From Streptomyces dengpaensis (GTDB lineage: Bacteria; Actinomycetota; Actinomycetes; Streptomycetales; Streptomycetaceae): a stretch of 64,000 nt of DNA. Below the pieces are notes generated by a model that was not told where the DNA came from, ran no database searches, and worked only from the letters and a program-made list of their open reading frames with translations. The position numbers were made by a program, and so were the translations under genes. This document shows positions 47,131 to 56,429 of the stretch, in pieces (positions within the stretch are counted from its first letter, which is position 1; every line of letters starts with the position of its first letter). The stretch is from contig NZ_CP026652.1 of assembly GCF_002946835.1 (NCBI RefSeq), positions 6,076,001 to 6,140,000 on the forward strand, in the 5' to 3' direction.

Positions 47131-48870
47131 TCAGGCCGAGACCGTTCTGCCCGGCAGGGAGAGGTCCAGCTCCACCGGGCGGTCGTCGCCCGCGTGGGTC
47201 GCGGACGAGGCGAGCGGGCCGTGGCCCGTGGCCTTGGCGGCCAGGACGTACGCGCCCTCGGACGGCACGGCGAGCGCGTAGCTGCCGTCCTCGGCGGAGA
47301 GCGTGGCGCCCGTCTGGCGGCCGCGCCGGTCGATCAGGGTGACCTTGGCGCGGGCGACCGGGCCGCCGTCGGCGTCGAGGACCCGGCCGCGGAACCCGCC
47401 GAGCGCCTCCTGCGCCCGCTCCAGGCCGGCCTCCTCCTCGGTGCTCGCGCGCAGCTGCGGCTTGGTCGCCTGGCGCTGCCGGGGCAGGAAGACGGCCATG
47501 AGCAGGCCGATCGCCACCGCGCCCGTGGCGATGAGGAAGGAGACGCGGAAGCCGTGCATGGTCGGGATCTGCGCGCCGCCGACGTTGTTCGCCGTGTTGG
47601 CGAGGACCATGCCGATCACGGCGCTGGACACCGACGTACCGATGGAGCGCATCAGGGTGTTGAGGCCGTTCGCCGCGCCCGTCTCGGAGGCCGGGACCGC
47701 GCCGATGATCAGCGCGGGGAGCGAGGAGTACGCGAGGCCGATGCCCGCGCCCAGGACCACCGACAGGACGATGGTCTGCCAGGCCGCGTTCATCATGCCG
47801 AGGCCGGCGCCGTAGCCGATCCCGATGATCAGCAGGCCGGTGATCAGCGTGAACTTCGGGCCGTACCGGGTGGAAAGGCGCGCGTAGACCGGAGCGGTGA
47901 ACATCATCGTCAGGCCGAGCGGCGCCACGCACAGACCCGCGACGACCATCGACTGGCCGAGGCCGTAGCCGGTGGAGGTGGGCAGCTGGAGCAGCTGGGG
48001 GAGCACCAGCGAGACGACGAAGAAGGCGACACCGACCATGATCGAGGCGAGGTTGGTGAACAGCACCGCCGGGCGGGCCGTGGTGCGCAGGTCCACCAGC
48101 GGAGCCTTCAGGCGCAGTTCCATCACGCCCCACAGGACGAACACGAGGGCCGCGGCGCCGAACAGTCCGAGCGTGGTGGCCGAGGTCCAGCCCCAGTCGC
48201 TGCCCTTGGTGATCGGCAGCAGGAAGAGGACGAGTCCGGCGGAGAGGCCGATCGCGCCCAGGATGTCGAAGGTGCCCTCGGCGCGCATCGGGGACTCCGG
48301 CACGACGAGGAGGATGAGGACGATCGCGAGGGCGCCGAGGCCCGCGGCGCCGTAGAAGAGGGCGTGCCAGTTCGTGTTCTGCGCGACCAGGGCCGCGGCG
48401 GGCAGCGCGAGTCCGCCGCCGACGCCGATCGAGGAGCTCATCATGGCCATGGCCGAGCCGAGCTTCTCGCGCGGCAGCATGTCGCGCATCAGGCCGATGC
48501 CCAGCGGGATCGCGCCCATGGCGAAGCCCTGGAGGGTACGGCCGGCGATCATCGTCAGCAGGGCGCTGGTCGACGCGCTGATCAGCGCGCCGACCACCAT
48601 CACGGACAGGCTGGTGAGCAGCATGCGCCGCTTGCCGAAGAGATCGCCGAGACGGCCCATGATCGGCGTGGCCACGGCGCCCGAGAGCAGGGTCGAGGTC
48701 AGGACCCAGGTGGCGTTGCTGGGCGACGTGCTCAGCAGCGTCGGCAGGTCCTTGATGATCGGGACGAGCAGGGTCTGCATCACCGCGACAACGATGCCCG
48801 CGAAGGCGAGCACCGGCACGGTCGTGCCGCTCGGCCTCCGCGTGGGCTGGTCGGTCGTCGTGTGCGTCAT
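47131..48870 (-). CDS. MFS exporter with C-terminal carboxypeptidase-regulatory-like domain
   Basis: A 579-residue protein. Residues about 15-465 are a 14-helix DHA2 transporter (ATWVLTSTLLSGAVATPIMGRLGDLFGKRR holds motif A; the motif-C-like region is near PAAALVAQNTNW). After a helix and a linker (EEEAGLERAQEALGGF), residues about 490-565 form a CarboxypepD_reg-like beta sandwich (RGRVLDADGGPVARAKVTLID, SAEDGSYALAVPSEGAYVLAA). Such a domain on an MFS carboxyl end is uncommon. The ATG at 48870 has GGAGG upstream. It is divergent from a second MFS gene; 48871-49139 shows no other feature. Confidence 0.9.
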   Translation of the reverse strand: MTHTTTDQPTRRPSGTTVPVLAFAGIVVAVMQTLLVPIIKDLPTLLSTSPSNATWVLTSTLLSGAVATPIMGRLGDLFGKRRMLLTSLSVMVVGALISASTSALLTMIAGRTLQGFAMGAIPLGIGLMRDMLPREKLGSAMAMMSSSIGVGGGLALPAAALVAQNTNWHALFYGAAGLGALAIVLILLVVPESPMRAEGTFDILGAIGLSAGLVLFLLPITKGSDWGWTSATTLGLFGAAALVFVLWGVMELRLKAPLVDLRTTARPAVLFTNLASIMVGVAFFVVSLVLPQLLQLPTSTGYGLGQSMVVAGLCVAPLGLTMMFTAPVYARLSTRYGPKFTLITGLLIIGIGYGAGLGMMNAAWQTIVLSVVLGAGIGLAYSSLPALIIGAVPASETGAANGLNTLMRSIGTSVSSAVIGMVLANTANNVGGAQIPTMHGFRVSFLIATGAVAIGLLMAVFLPRQRQATKPQLRASTEEEAGLERAQEALGGFRGRVLDADGGPVARAKVTLIDRRGRQTGATLSAEDGSYALAVPSEGAYVLAAKATGHGPLASSATHAGDDRPVELDLSLPGRTVSA

Positions 48871-49139
48871 TACGTGGGGCCTCCAGGCCGGAAGGAGAGG
48901 TGTGCTCAAGAGCGCTGAGGAATGGAAGTGTGTGGGCGAGCCGTGCGGGACGCGCGTAGGGAGAAACCCGGTGTGCCCAGGCAACTATTCCGATGTTTTG
49001 GCTTACTAACGAATTCTTGACCTCCTCGTGAACATCTGACGTGCCGTCAAAACGGAACGCTTCCAGCCAGGCCTAGGTCTCGTGACCGAGGGCGCGTGCG
49101 GCGAAATCCCGATGCAAGGGGTGCAAGGGTGTTGAGAGC

Positions 49140-50573
49140 ATGACGCCCATGCTCCGAGCCGCTGAAGACACCCGCATATCCGGACGTACCGTGTCGCCCC
49201 TGTGGGTGGTGATCGCGCTAGCGTGCGCCGGACAGTTCCTCGTCGTGCTGGACGTGTCGGTCGTCAACGTGGCGCTGCCGTCCATGCGGACCGACCTGGG
49301 GCTGAGTGCGACGGGGCTGCAGTGGGTGGTGAACGCGTACTCGATCGCCTTCGCCGGCTTCATGCTGCTGGGCGGGCGGGCCGGTGACCTGTACGGGCGC
49401 AAGCGGATGTTCCTGGTCGGGCTCGCGCTGTTCACGCTGGCCTCGCTGGGCGGCGGGCTCGCCCAGGAGGGCTGGGAACTGCTGGTCGCACGGGCCGTGC
49501 AGGGGCTGGGAGCCGCCGTCCTCGCGCCCTCGACGCTGACGATCCTCACCTCGGCCGTCCCGGAGGGCGCCGCACGCGCGCGGGCCATCGCGACGTGGAC
49601 GGCGGTGGGCGCCGGAGGCGGGGCGGCGGGCGGACTCGTGGGCGGGCTGCTGGTTGACGGCCTGTCATGGCGGTGGGTGCTGCTCATCAACGTGCCGGTC
49701 GGCGCGGTGGTACTGGCCGGCGCCGCAGGCTGGCTGGTGGAGAGCCGGGCCGGGGACCGGCGGCGCCTCGACCTGCCGGGCGCGGTGCTGGTGACGGCGG
49801 GGCTCGCGACACTGGCGTACGGGATCGTGCAGACGGAGGCGCAGGGGTGGACGGCGGCGGTGACCTTGGTGCCGCTGCTCGTGGGTCTCGGCCTCGTCGG
49901 ACTCTTCCTGGTCGTCGAGGCGCGGACGAAGGCGCCCTTGATGCCGCTGAAACTGCTGCGGCTGCGGGCGGTGTCGTCGGCGAACGCGGCCATGTTCATC
50001 TGCGGGTCCGCGATGTTCTGCATGTGGTTCTTCATGACGCTGTATGCGCAGAACGTGCTGGGCTACTCCCCGCTGGGCGCCGGGCTCGCCCTGGTGCCGA
50101 GTTCGCTCGCGGTGGTCCTCGGCTCGAAACTGGCGCCGCGCTTCATGCCCGTGGTCGGGACGCGCAATGTGGCCGCCCTCGGCACGCTGGTCGCGGCGGC
50201 GGGCTTCGGCTGGCAGTCGACGATGACGGCGGACGGCCCGTACCTGACGGCGATCATGTTCCCGGGGATCCTGATGATGGCCGGCGCGGGCCTGGCCGCG
50301 ACACCGCTCGCCGCGCTCGCCACCTCGGGCGCGGCGCCGGGAGACGCCGGACTGGTGTCGGGTCTGGTCAACACCTCGCGGGTGATGGGCGGTTCGCTCG
50401 GACTCGCGATCATGTCGACGATCGCGGCGACCCGGACGGGAGACAGTACGTCGGCAGAGGCCATGACCGCGGGATACGCGCTGGCGTTCCGTACCAGCGG
50501 GGTGCTGCTGTTGGCCGGGGCGGTGCTGATGCTGGCGTGGCTGCCGCGCGGGACGTCTCCGCGGGAGCGTTGA
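49140..50573 (+). CDS. DHA2-family MFS exporter
   Basis: A 477-residue 14-helix drug:H+ antiporter. Motif D1 is LDVSVVNVALPSMRTDLG, motif A GGRAGDLYGRKRMF, and motif C GAGGGAAGGLVGGLLVDGLSWRW. It has no fused domains, in contrast to its divergent neighbour. The substrate is unknown; the family exports toxic organics and antibiotics. The start is the ATG at 49140; no clear ribosome site is seen, and the ATG at 49149 is possible. A G-rich repeat region lies between it and the response regulator gene. Confidence 0.9.
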   Translation: MTPMLRAAEDTRISGRTVSPLWVVIALACAGQFLVVLDVSVVNVALPSMRTDLGLSATGLQWVVNAYSIAFAGFMLLGGRAGDLYGRKRMFLVGLALFTLASLGGGLAQEGWELLVARAVQGLGAAVLAPSTLTILTSAVPEGAARARAIATWTAVGAGGGAAGGLVGGLLVDGLSWRWVLLINVPVGAVVLAGAAGWLVESRAGDRRRLDLPGAVLVTAGLATLAYGIVQTEAQGWTAAVTLVPLLVGLGLVGLFLVVEARTKAPLMPLKLLRLRAVSSANAAMFICGSAMFCMWFFMTLYAQNVLGYSPLGAGLALVPSSLAVVLGSKLAPRFMPVVGTRNVAALGTLVAAAGFGWQSTMTADGPYLTAIMFPGILMMAGAGLAATPLAALATSGAAPGDAGLVSGLVNTSRVMGGSLGLAIMSTIAATRTGDSTSAEAMTAGYALAFRTSGVLLLAGAVLMLAWLPRGTSPRER

Positions 50574-50619
50574 GGGCGGGTGTGCGGGGGCTCCGGGCGT
50601 GGGGGCGATGGTGGGGCGG

Positions 50620-50820
50620 GGCCCGGCGTACAGGGCTGGTGGTGGGGCTGGGTCCGGTGTGCGGGCTGGTGGTGGGGTCGAGTTCGGTGTGCGAGGCCGG
50701 GCTCGGTGCACAGGTTCGGTGGTTGGGCGGGTTCGGTGTGCGGGCTGGTGGTGGGGCCGGGCCCGGTGTGGGCCGGTGGTGACGCCGGGCTCGGGTCGCG
50801 GGCCGGTGGTGAGGCCAGGC
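50620..50820. repeat. G-rich imperfect tandem repeat between convergent genes
   Basis: Degenerate units of roughly 33 bp built from GCTGGTGGTGGGGC and GGTTCGGTGTGCGG lie between the MFS and response regulator genes. There is no coding sign in 50574-50858. Confidence 0.75.
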
Positions 50821-50858
50821 TCCGTACGGCTCGGGGCACCGCCCTGAACGGCTCGGGG

Positions 50859-51500
50859 CTACAGCCACCCCTGGTGGCGGGCCTCTCGCATGGCCTCCAT
50901 GCGGTTGCGGGTGCCCGTCTTGCCGATGGCGGAGGAGAGGTAGTTGCGGACGGTGGACTCGGAGAGGTGGAGCCTGGCGGCGATGTCGGCGACGGTGGCG
51001 CCGTCCGCCGAGGCCTTGAGGACGTCGCACTCGCGGGTGGTGAGCGGATTGGGCCCGGCGCTCAGCGCGGCCGCGGCGAGCGCGGGGTCGATGACGCTCT
51101 CCCCGGTCAGCACCCGGCGGATCGCCTCGGCCAGCTCTTCCACGGGCCCGTCCTTGACCAGGAACCCGGCGGCCCCCGCCTCCATGGCCCGGCGCAGATA
51201 CCCGGGCCGCCCGAAGGTGGTGACAATCAGCACCCGGCAGTCGGGCGCCTGGTCGCGCAGTTCGGCCGCCGCGTCCAGCCCGCTCATGCCCGGCAACTCG
51301 ATGTCCAGCAGCGCCACATCGGGCCGGCGCGTCAGCACCGCGTCCACGATCGCGTCCCCCGCGGACACCTGCGCGACCACCTCGATGTCCGGCTCCATCC
51401 CGAGGAGCAGAGCGAGCGCGCCCCGCAGCATGCCCTGATCCTCGGCGAGCAGGACGCGAATGGACTTGGTGGGACGGTGGTCCCGGGGCATCTCGTTCAC
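50859..51500 (-). CDS. NarL/LuxR-family response regulator
   Basis: A 213-residue response regulator. The receiver has VLLAEDQGMLRGAL (acidic pair) and VALLDIELPGMSG with the phospho-accepting Asp, and the Thr and Lys of the later VLIVTTFGR and GFLVKDG. The C-terminal LuxR helix-turn-helix is NPLTTRECDVLKASADGATVADIAARLHLSESTVRNYLS. The GTG at 51500 overlaps the kinase stop (GTGA), so the pair is translationally coupled. Targets are unknown; the nearby MFS exporters are candidates. Confidence 0.93.
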   Translation of the reverse strand: MNEMPRDHRPTKSIRVLLAEDQGMLRGALALLLGMEPDIEVVAQVSAGDAIVDAVLTRRPDVALLDIELPGMSGLDAAAELRDQAPDCRVLIVTTFGRPGYLRRAMEAGAAGFLVKDGPVEELAEAIRRVLTGESVIDPALAAAALSAGPNPLTTRECDVLKASADGATVADIAARLHLSESTVRNYLSSAIGKTGTRNRMEAMREARHQGWL

Positions 51501-53041
51501 GGGGCCAGGGTAGGCGGCAGAGCCCGCCGCGTTGCGTCGCGGACGGCATCGGTCCCGCAGTTCAGGGGCCGGCCGGTGGCGAGGTTGTTTCCGGCGGTGC
51601 GGTCCGGGACGACGCCGGGCAAGACGCCGTTCGGCGACCAGGCCGACGCCTCCGTCAAGTCCGCGGCGTCCACCGGGAGTTCGGCCCGTATCCGGAAGCC
51701 GCCGCGGGAAGCCGGTCCCGCCTCCAGGGAGCCGCCCGCCGTCGCGAGGCGTTCGGTGAGGCCGTTGAGGCCGGTGCCGCCGACGCAGGCCCGGGGCCCG
51801 AGTGCGGTCCCGTCGATGCCGGGCGCCGGATCCGGCGAAGGCTCCCGCTCCGGCAACGGCTCCCGCTCCGGCGACGGCTCCCGCTCCGGCGACGGCTCCC
51901 GCTCCGGCAACGGCTCCGGCGACGGATCTGGCAACGGCTCCGGCGTGTACGTACCCGTGCCATCGTCCGTGACGGTCAGGCGGACGCGTTCCGCCGTACC
52001 GTCGAGCGTGATCTCACAGCGGGTCGCGCCACTGTGCCGGACGACGTTGGTCACGGCCTCGCGGAGCACCCAGCCCAGGAGAGCCTCGGTCTGGGGGACG
52101 AGCGGGGGGCCCGACCGCCGTACGACCGGCTCGACGCCCGCCGCGGACAGGGCCGAGCGGGCCCGGTCCAGTTCCGTGGCGAGGCTGCCCTCGCGATAGC
52201 CGGTGACCGCCTCGCGGATCTCGGTCAGGGCCTGGCGGCCGACCGACTCGATGTCCGTGACCTGGACGAGGGCCGCGTCCAGGTCATGGTGGGCCAGTCG
52301 GCGGGCGGCCTCGGACTTCACCACGATCACCGACAGCGTGTGGCCGAGCAGATCGTGCAGGTCGCGGGAGAAGCGCAGGCGTTCCTTCTCGACGGCGCGG
52401 CGCGCCAGCTCCTCGCGGGCGGCGCGAAGTTCCCGTACCGCCTCGGACAGGGACAGGATCGCGGCCGTCACCATCGTCGACAGGAACGTGCCGTACGCCA
52501 CGCTCACCGCGTCCCAGCCGACCCGGACCACGGCGACCGCGGCGGCGAGCGCCGTCAGGCCGAGGCCGATCAGACCGAGCCGCGGTCCCCGCAGGACGGC
52601 CCCGGTGGCCAGCCCGAGCAGCGGGAAGAAGTACAGCCAGCTGCCCCCGTACCCCAGGGCCAGTCCACAGGTGAGCAGGCCCATCAGGACCAGCGCCACC
52701 CGGTTGGACATCGCCTCGCGCTTCTCCTTCACGAACGCGCGGAACGTGACATAGACATAGAGGGAGTTGAAGGTGAGCAGGCCCAGGCCGCCGATCCAGG
52801 GATTCGGGGCCTGGCCCTGGAAGAGGTTGGAGAAGGCACCCATGCCCATCAGCAACCACGGCAGCAGCGCGAAGCCGGTGGGCGGCGGACCCGGCTCTGG
52901 CGGCGCATCCCCGGGCATCGTCCCGCCACTCGCGCGGGCGGCCCGCCGCGCGGCCTTGAACCGTTCCGCGTCGGCCTTCCAGCGCGTCCGCTCCGCCCGC
53001 CACACGTTCACCTGACAGGTGACTCCTCGCATCCAGGACAT
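51497..53041 (-). CDS. Sensor histidine kinase, HisKA_3 type, with repeat inserted in the ATPase domain
   Basis: A membrane kinase of about 514 residues. Five or six helices (residues about 55-185) form the sensor, then a coiled coil leads to the phospho-His in RFSRDLHDLLGHTLS. The ATPase has LREAVTNVVRHSGATRC (N box) and VTDDGTGTYTP (G1). Before GGTGLNGLTERL (G2) lies an insertion of about 40 residues rich in Pro, Glu, Arg and Ser (EPSPER repeats). The start is unclear: I use the ATG at 53041; a GTG closer to the helices is possible. It partners the response regulator. Confidence 0.88.
   Translation of the reverse strand: MSWMRGVTCQVNVWRAERTRWKADAERFKAARRAARASGGTMPGDAPPEPGPPPTGFALLPWLLMGMGAFSNLFQGQAPNPWIGGLGLLTFNSLYVYVTFRAFVKEKREAMSNRVALVLMGLLTCGLALGYGGSWLYFFPLLGLATGAVLRGPRLGLIGLGLTALAAAVAVVRVGWDAVSVAYGTFLSTMVTAAILSLSEAVRELRAAREELARRAVEKERLRFSRDLHDLLGHTLSVIVVKSEAARRLAHHDLDAALVQVTDIESVGRQALTEIREAVTGYREGSLATELDRARSALSAAGVEPVVRRSGPPLVPQTEALLGWVLREAVTNVVRHSGATRCEITLDGTAERVRLTVTDDGTGTYTPEPLPDPSPEPLPEREPSPEREPSPEREPLPEREPSPDPAPGIDGTALGPRACVGGTGLNGLTERLATAGGSLEAGPASRGGFRIRAELPVDAADLTEASAWSPNGVLPGVVPDRTAGNNLATGRPLNCGTDAVRDATRRALPPTLAP
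51843..51935. repeat. 18-bp tandem repeat inside the kinase gene
   Basis: About five units of CGGC(A/G)ACGGCTCCCGCTC, in-frame, encode the EREPSP/EREPLP insertion of the kinase ATPase domain. Confidence 0.85.
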
Positions 53042-53206
53042 GTCCCCGCTCTCCGCCCCGTCGTCAATGCCGCCCCGCCCGGGCGGCATGTGTCATGAGG
53101 ACGACGCTAGGGGCCGCGAGCCCGGCCCGGCAGATGCGGTTGTCAGCATTCGGCCGGGACAAATGTCACGGGTGCCCGGAGCACTGCCCGGAGCGCCGAA
53201 CCGTAG

Positions 53207-53283
53207 CTGACGTAGTGTCAGGAGCCTTCACAAGTACCGGGAGCTGGGCTATACAGGGGGTCGCCGGACTGGAACGCGTTCTA
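53207..53283. promoter_or_regulatory. Both operator types in the MaoC-ADH-SDR promoter
   Basis: 53207-53221 (CTGACGTAGTGTCAG) matches the CTGAYGnnnCRTCAG box with one mismatch. 53270-53283 (TGGAACGCGTTCTA) matches all eight fixed positions of the KstR box. The first gene starts at 53378. The rest of 53042-53377 shows no CDS. Confidence 0.7.
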
Positions 53284-53377
53284 GAACGGGCGGGTTCCGC
53301 GGACGGTGCCGACCTCGGTGCGGCCGACGGTGCGGACGGCCGCACCGAGGTCTCTCGCACTAGTGATCAGGAGCCCC

Positions 53378-54289
53378 ATGCCCATTGACGCCGCTAAGGC
53401 CGTTGCCGCAGAGCCCCGGACCGAGGAGATCAGCTGGACGCACAAGGACGTCCAGCTCTACCACCTGGGCCTGGGCGCGGGCGCCCATCCCGACAAGGAA
53501 AGCCCCGCGACCGACCCCGACGAGCTGCGCTACACCCTCGAATCCAGGCTGCACGTCCTGCCGAGCTTCGCCACCGTCGCCGGCGCGGGCTCACCGGGCG
53601 TGATCAGCGGCCTCTCCATGCCGGGCGTCGACGTCAACCTCGCGCACGTCCTGCACGGCGGCCAGAGCCTCCAACTGCACCGCCCGATCCCGGTCGAGGG
53701 CACGGCGCTCGCCACCGGGCGCATCGCGGCCGTGTACGACAAGGGCAAGGCCGCGATCCTCGTCATGCGCACCGAGGTCACCGACGCCGAGGGCCCGCTC
53801 TGGACGAACGACGCCCAGATCTTCGTACGAGGAGAAGGCGGCTGGGGAGGGGACAGGGGACCGTCCACGCGCCTCGAACCGCCGGCCGGCGAGCCCGACA
53901 GGACCGTCGAGCGCCCGATCCGCGAGGACCAGGCCCTGCTCTACCGGCTGTCCGGTGACTGGAACCCGCTGCACGCCGACCCCGAGTTCGCCAAACTCGC
54001 CGGGTTCGACCGGCCGATCCTGCACGGGCTGTGCACGTACGGCATGACGCTCAAGGCAGTCGTCGACACGGTTCTCGGCGGCGATGTGGCCCGCGTCCGC
54101 TCGTACTCCACACGCTTCGCCGGTGTCGTCTTCCCCGGCGAGACCCTGCGCATCCGGATGTGGGTGCGGGACGGCGGGGTCCGGGTGGCGGTGAGCGCGG
54201 GCATGGGGGTCCCCCCGCTCGAGCGAAGCCGAGAGTGGGGGAGGGACGACGCGCCGGTCCTCGCCGACACCGTCGTCGAGCACGCCTGA
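53378..54289 (+). CDS. MaoC-family enoyl-CoA hydratase
   Basis: A 303-residue double hot-dog hydratase that adds water to trans-2-enoyl-CoA in beta-oxidation. The N-terminal half is the degenerate hot-dog (KDVQLYHLGLGAGAHPDKESPA, HGGQSLQLHRPIPVEG). The C-terminal half has the catalytic hydratase-2 motif YRLSGDWNPLHADPEFAKLAGF followed by ILHGLCTYG. The order resembles the MaoC hydratase of peroxisomal multifunctional enzyme and Hsd4B-type proteins of sterol degradation. The ATG at 53378 has CAGGAG upstream. The C-terminal residues GVPPLERSREWGR come from an inserted palindromic element. Confidence 0.9.
   Translation: MPIDAAKAVAAEPRTEEISWTHKDVQLYHLGLGAGAHPDKESPATDPDELRYTLESRLHVLPSFATVAGAGSPGVISGLSMPGVDVNLAHVLHGGQSLQLHRPIPVEGTALATGRIAAVYDKGKAAILVMRTEVTDAEGPLWTNDAQIFVRGEGGWGGDRGPSTRLEPPAGEPDRTVERPIREDQALLYRLSGDWNPLHADPEFAKLAGFDRPILHGLCTYGMTLKAVVDTVLGGDVARVRSYSTRFAGVVFPGETLRIRMWVRDGGVRVAVSAGMGVPPLERSREWGRDDAPVLADTVVEHA
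54205..54244 (+). repeat. Short palindromic element, copy 2 (inside a CDS)
   Basis: GGGGGTCCCCCCGCTCGAGC, then GAAGCCGAGAGTGGGGGAGG: same module order and orientation as 8128-8170, here near the end of the MaoC gene and in-frame. Confidence 0.75.
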
Positions 54290-54340
54290 CCGTCGTACGC
54301 AGCTGTCGTACACAGCCGTAGCACGCCTGACCGTCGTACG
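54280..54340. repeat. 41-bp duplication across the MaoC stop codon
   Basis: GCACGCCTGACCGTCGTACG occurs at 54280 and again at 54321. The first copy contains the last two codons and stop of the MaoC gene. Confidence 0.85.
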
Positions 54341-54364
54341 GACCGTCCTGAGGGGAGCCGCACC

Positions 54365-55441
54365 ATGCGCGCAGCCGTACAGCACGAGATAGGGCAGGAC
54401 AAACTCGATGTCCACGACGACGTCGAGGCGGTGGGCTTCGGGCCCGGCAAGGTCAGGATCCGGGTGCGGGCCACCGGGCTGTGCCACTCGGACCTCTCCG
54501 CGATGAACGGCGTGCTGCCGCAGCCCGCGCCGTTCGTGCCCGGACACGAGGGCGCCGGCGAGATCATCGACGTCGGCGACGGCGTCAGCAACGTGAAGAC
54601 CGGCGACCGCGTCGTCGTCTGCTGGCTGCCGGCCTGCGGGGCCTGTCCCGCCTGCAAGCGCGGCCAGACGGAACTGTGCCTGGCCGGGTTCATGAACGCG
54701 GGCACCCCCAACTTCAAGCGGCCCGGCGGTGACGTCTTCGGTTTCGCGGGCACCGGCACCTTCACCGAGGAGGTCGTCGTCGACGCGGGCTGCGCGGTCC
54801 CCATCCCCGACGACGTGCCCTACGACATCGCGGCCCTCATCGGCTGCGGAGTGACCACGGGCCTGGGCGCCGCCCTCAACACCGCGGACGTGGACGCCGG
54901 TTCGTCGGTCGCCGTCATCGGCTGCGGCGGTGTCGGCATCTCCGCGATCCAGGGCGCACGGCTCAAGGGCGCCGCCGAGATCGTCGCCGTCGACCCGGTC
55001 GCCTCGCGCCGCGAGGCCGCGCTCACGTTCGGTGCCACGAAGGCGGTTTCGCCGGACGGACTGCCCGACGCCAAGCAGCAGGTCACCGGCGGCGAGGGCT
55101 TCGACTACGTCTTCGAGGTCGTCGGCAAGTCGGCCACGGCACGGACGGCGTACGAGAACACTCGGCGCGGCGGCACGCTCGTCGTCGTCGGCGCGGGCGC
55201 CCTGGACGACTTCCTGCAGCTCAACATGTTCGAGCTGTTCTTCGACGAGAAGCGGATCCTGCCCTCGATGTACGGCGGCGGGGACGTCCTGCGGTCGTAC
55301 GAGCGGACCATCGCCCTGTGGCGCGCGGGCCGCATCGACCTGGAGGGCCTGATCACCCACCGGGTACCGCTCGCCGAGATCAACGAGGCCCTCGACCAGA
55401 TGCGTACGGGCACCGCGCTGCGTACGTGCATCGAGATCTGA
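54365..55441 (+). CDS. Zn-dependent alcohol dehydrogenase
   Basis: A 358-residue medium-chain dehydrogenase. The catalytic zinc site has GLCHSD (Cys) and PGHEGAGE (His-Glu). The structural zinc loop is CGACPACKRGQTELC with four Cys. The NAD motif is VAVIGCGGVGISAIQGA, and FDYVFEVVGKSATARTAYE is typical of the class III-like group. It would oxidise an alcohol or 3-hydroxyacyl intermediate. It lies between the MaoC and SDR genes, in the same direction with short gaps, and is part of the KstR-boxed operon. Confidence 0.92.
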   Translation: MRAAVQHEIGQDKLDVHDDVEAVGFGPGKVRIRVRATGLCHSDLSAMNGVLPQPAPFVPGHEGAGEIIDVGDGVSNVKTGDRVVVCWLPACGACPACKRGQTELCLAGFMNAGTPNFKRPGGDVFGFAGTGTFTEEVVVDAGCAVPIPDDVPYDIAALIGCGVTTGLGAALNTADVDAGSSVAVIGCGGVGISAIQGARLKGAAEIVAVDPVASRREAALTFGATKAVSPDGLPDAKQQVTGGEGFDYVFEVVGKSATARTAYENTRRGGTLVVVGAGALDDFLQLNMFELFFDEKRILPSMYGGGDVLRSYERTIALWRAGRIDLEGLITHRVPLAEINEALDQMRTGTALRTCIEI

Positions 55442-55472
55442 CCCCGACGACCCTGGTGAAGGACAGACCTTG

Positions 55473-56429
55473 ATGTCACTGCCACTTGAAGGGCTGAGCG
55501 CGATCGTCACCGGTGCGGGACGCGGGCTCGGACGGGCCGAGGCGCTCGAACTCGCCCGGCTCGGAGCGGCCGTCGTCGTCAACGACTACGGCCGCTCCGG
55601 GCGGGACGGCACCGGCGAGGCGTCCGCCATGCCCGCCGAGGAGGTCGTCGCCGAGATCCGCGCGGCCGGCGGCCGGGCCGTCGCCGACACCGGGGATGTC
55701 GCCGACCACGAACAGGCCCGCGCGCTGGTCGAGTTGGCGGTCGCCGAGTTCGGGAAGCTCGACATCCTGGTCAACAACGCGGGCATCCTGCGCGACCGGA
55801 TGGTGTTCTCGATGTCCGAGGACGAGTGGGACACGGTCATCCGGGTCCATCTCAAAGGCCACTTCAACACGACCCACTTCGCGTCCGTGCACTGGCGGAC
55901 GCGTTCCAAGGCGGCCGGCGCGCCCGTGTACGGGCGGATCGTGAACACCTCGTCGGAGGCGTTCCTCGCGGGGTCCGCCGGACAGCCCAACTACGCGGCC
56001 GCCAAAGGCGGGATCGTCGGGCTGACGACATCGACCGCGCTGGCGCTCGCGAAATACGGCGCCACGGCGAATGTCATCTGTCCGCGGGCCCGGACCCGTA
56101 TGACCAATGACGTGTTCGCAGGAATCGGTGAGCCCGCGGAAGGGCTGGATCCGCTCGCCCCGGGGCATGTCGCCCCGCTCGTCGGCTACTTGGCCTCGCC
56201 CGCCGCCGCGCATGTCAACGGCCAGTTCCTCGTCGTGCACGGCGGCATGGTCGCGATCGTCGAACGCCCGTGGGTGGCCGCCAAGTTCGACACCAAGCAG
56301 GACGTCTTCACGTACGACGAACTGGACGCGCTGCTCACCCCGCACTACGCCGACCGCCCGAAGGGGGAGACGTTCGCGGCGGTGGAGGTGCTGGGGCTCA
56401 GGCACGACCGGGAGAGCTCTCACCGCTGA
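55473..56429 (+). CDS. Short-chain dehydrogenase, Hsd4A/multifunctional-enzyme type
   Basis: A 318-residue SDR. The cofactor loop is VTGAGRGLGRAEAL, the NNAG motif is in ILVNNAGILRDRMVF, the catalytic Ser is in IVNTSSEAF, and YAAAKGG holds the Tyr-x3-Lys pair. The inserted DYGRSGRDGTG after strand 2 and the long C-terminus are as in the dehydrogenase of peroxisomal multifunctional enzyme type 2 and mycobacterial Hsd4A. It would oxidise 3-hydroxyacyl-CoA made by the MaoC hydratase. The ATG at 55473 has GAAGGA upstream; a TTG three bases earlier is possible. Confidence 0.92.
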   Translation: MSLPLEGLSAIVTGAGRGLGRAEALELARLGAAVVVNDYGRSGRDGTGEASAMPAEEVVAEIRAAGGRAVADTGDVADHEQARALVELAVAEFGKLDILVNNAGILRDRMVFSMSEDEWDTVIRVHLKGHFNTTHFASVHWRTRSKAAGAPVYGRIVNTSSEAFLAGSAGQPNYAAAKGGIVGLTTSTALALAKYGATANVICPRARTRMTNDVFAGIGEPAEGLDPLAPGHVAPLVGYLASPAAAHVNGQFLVVHGGMVAIVERPWVAAKFDTKQDVFTYDELDALLTPHYADRPKGETFAAVEVLGLRHDRESSHR

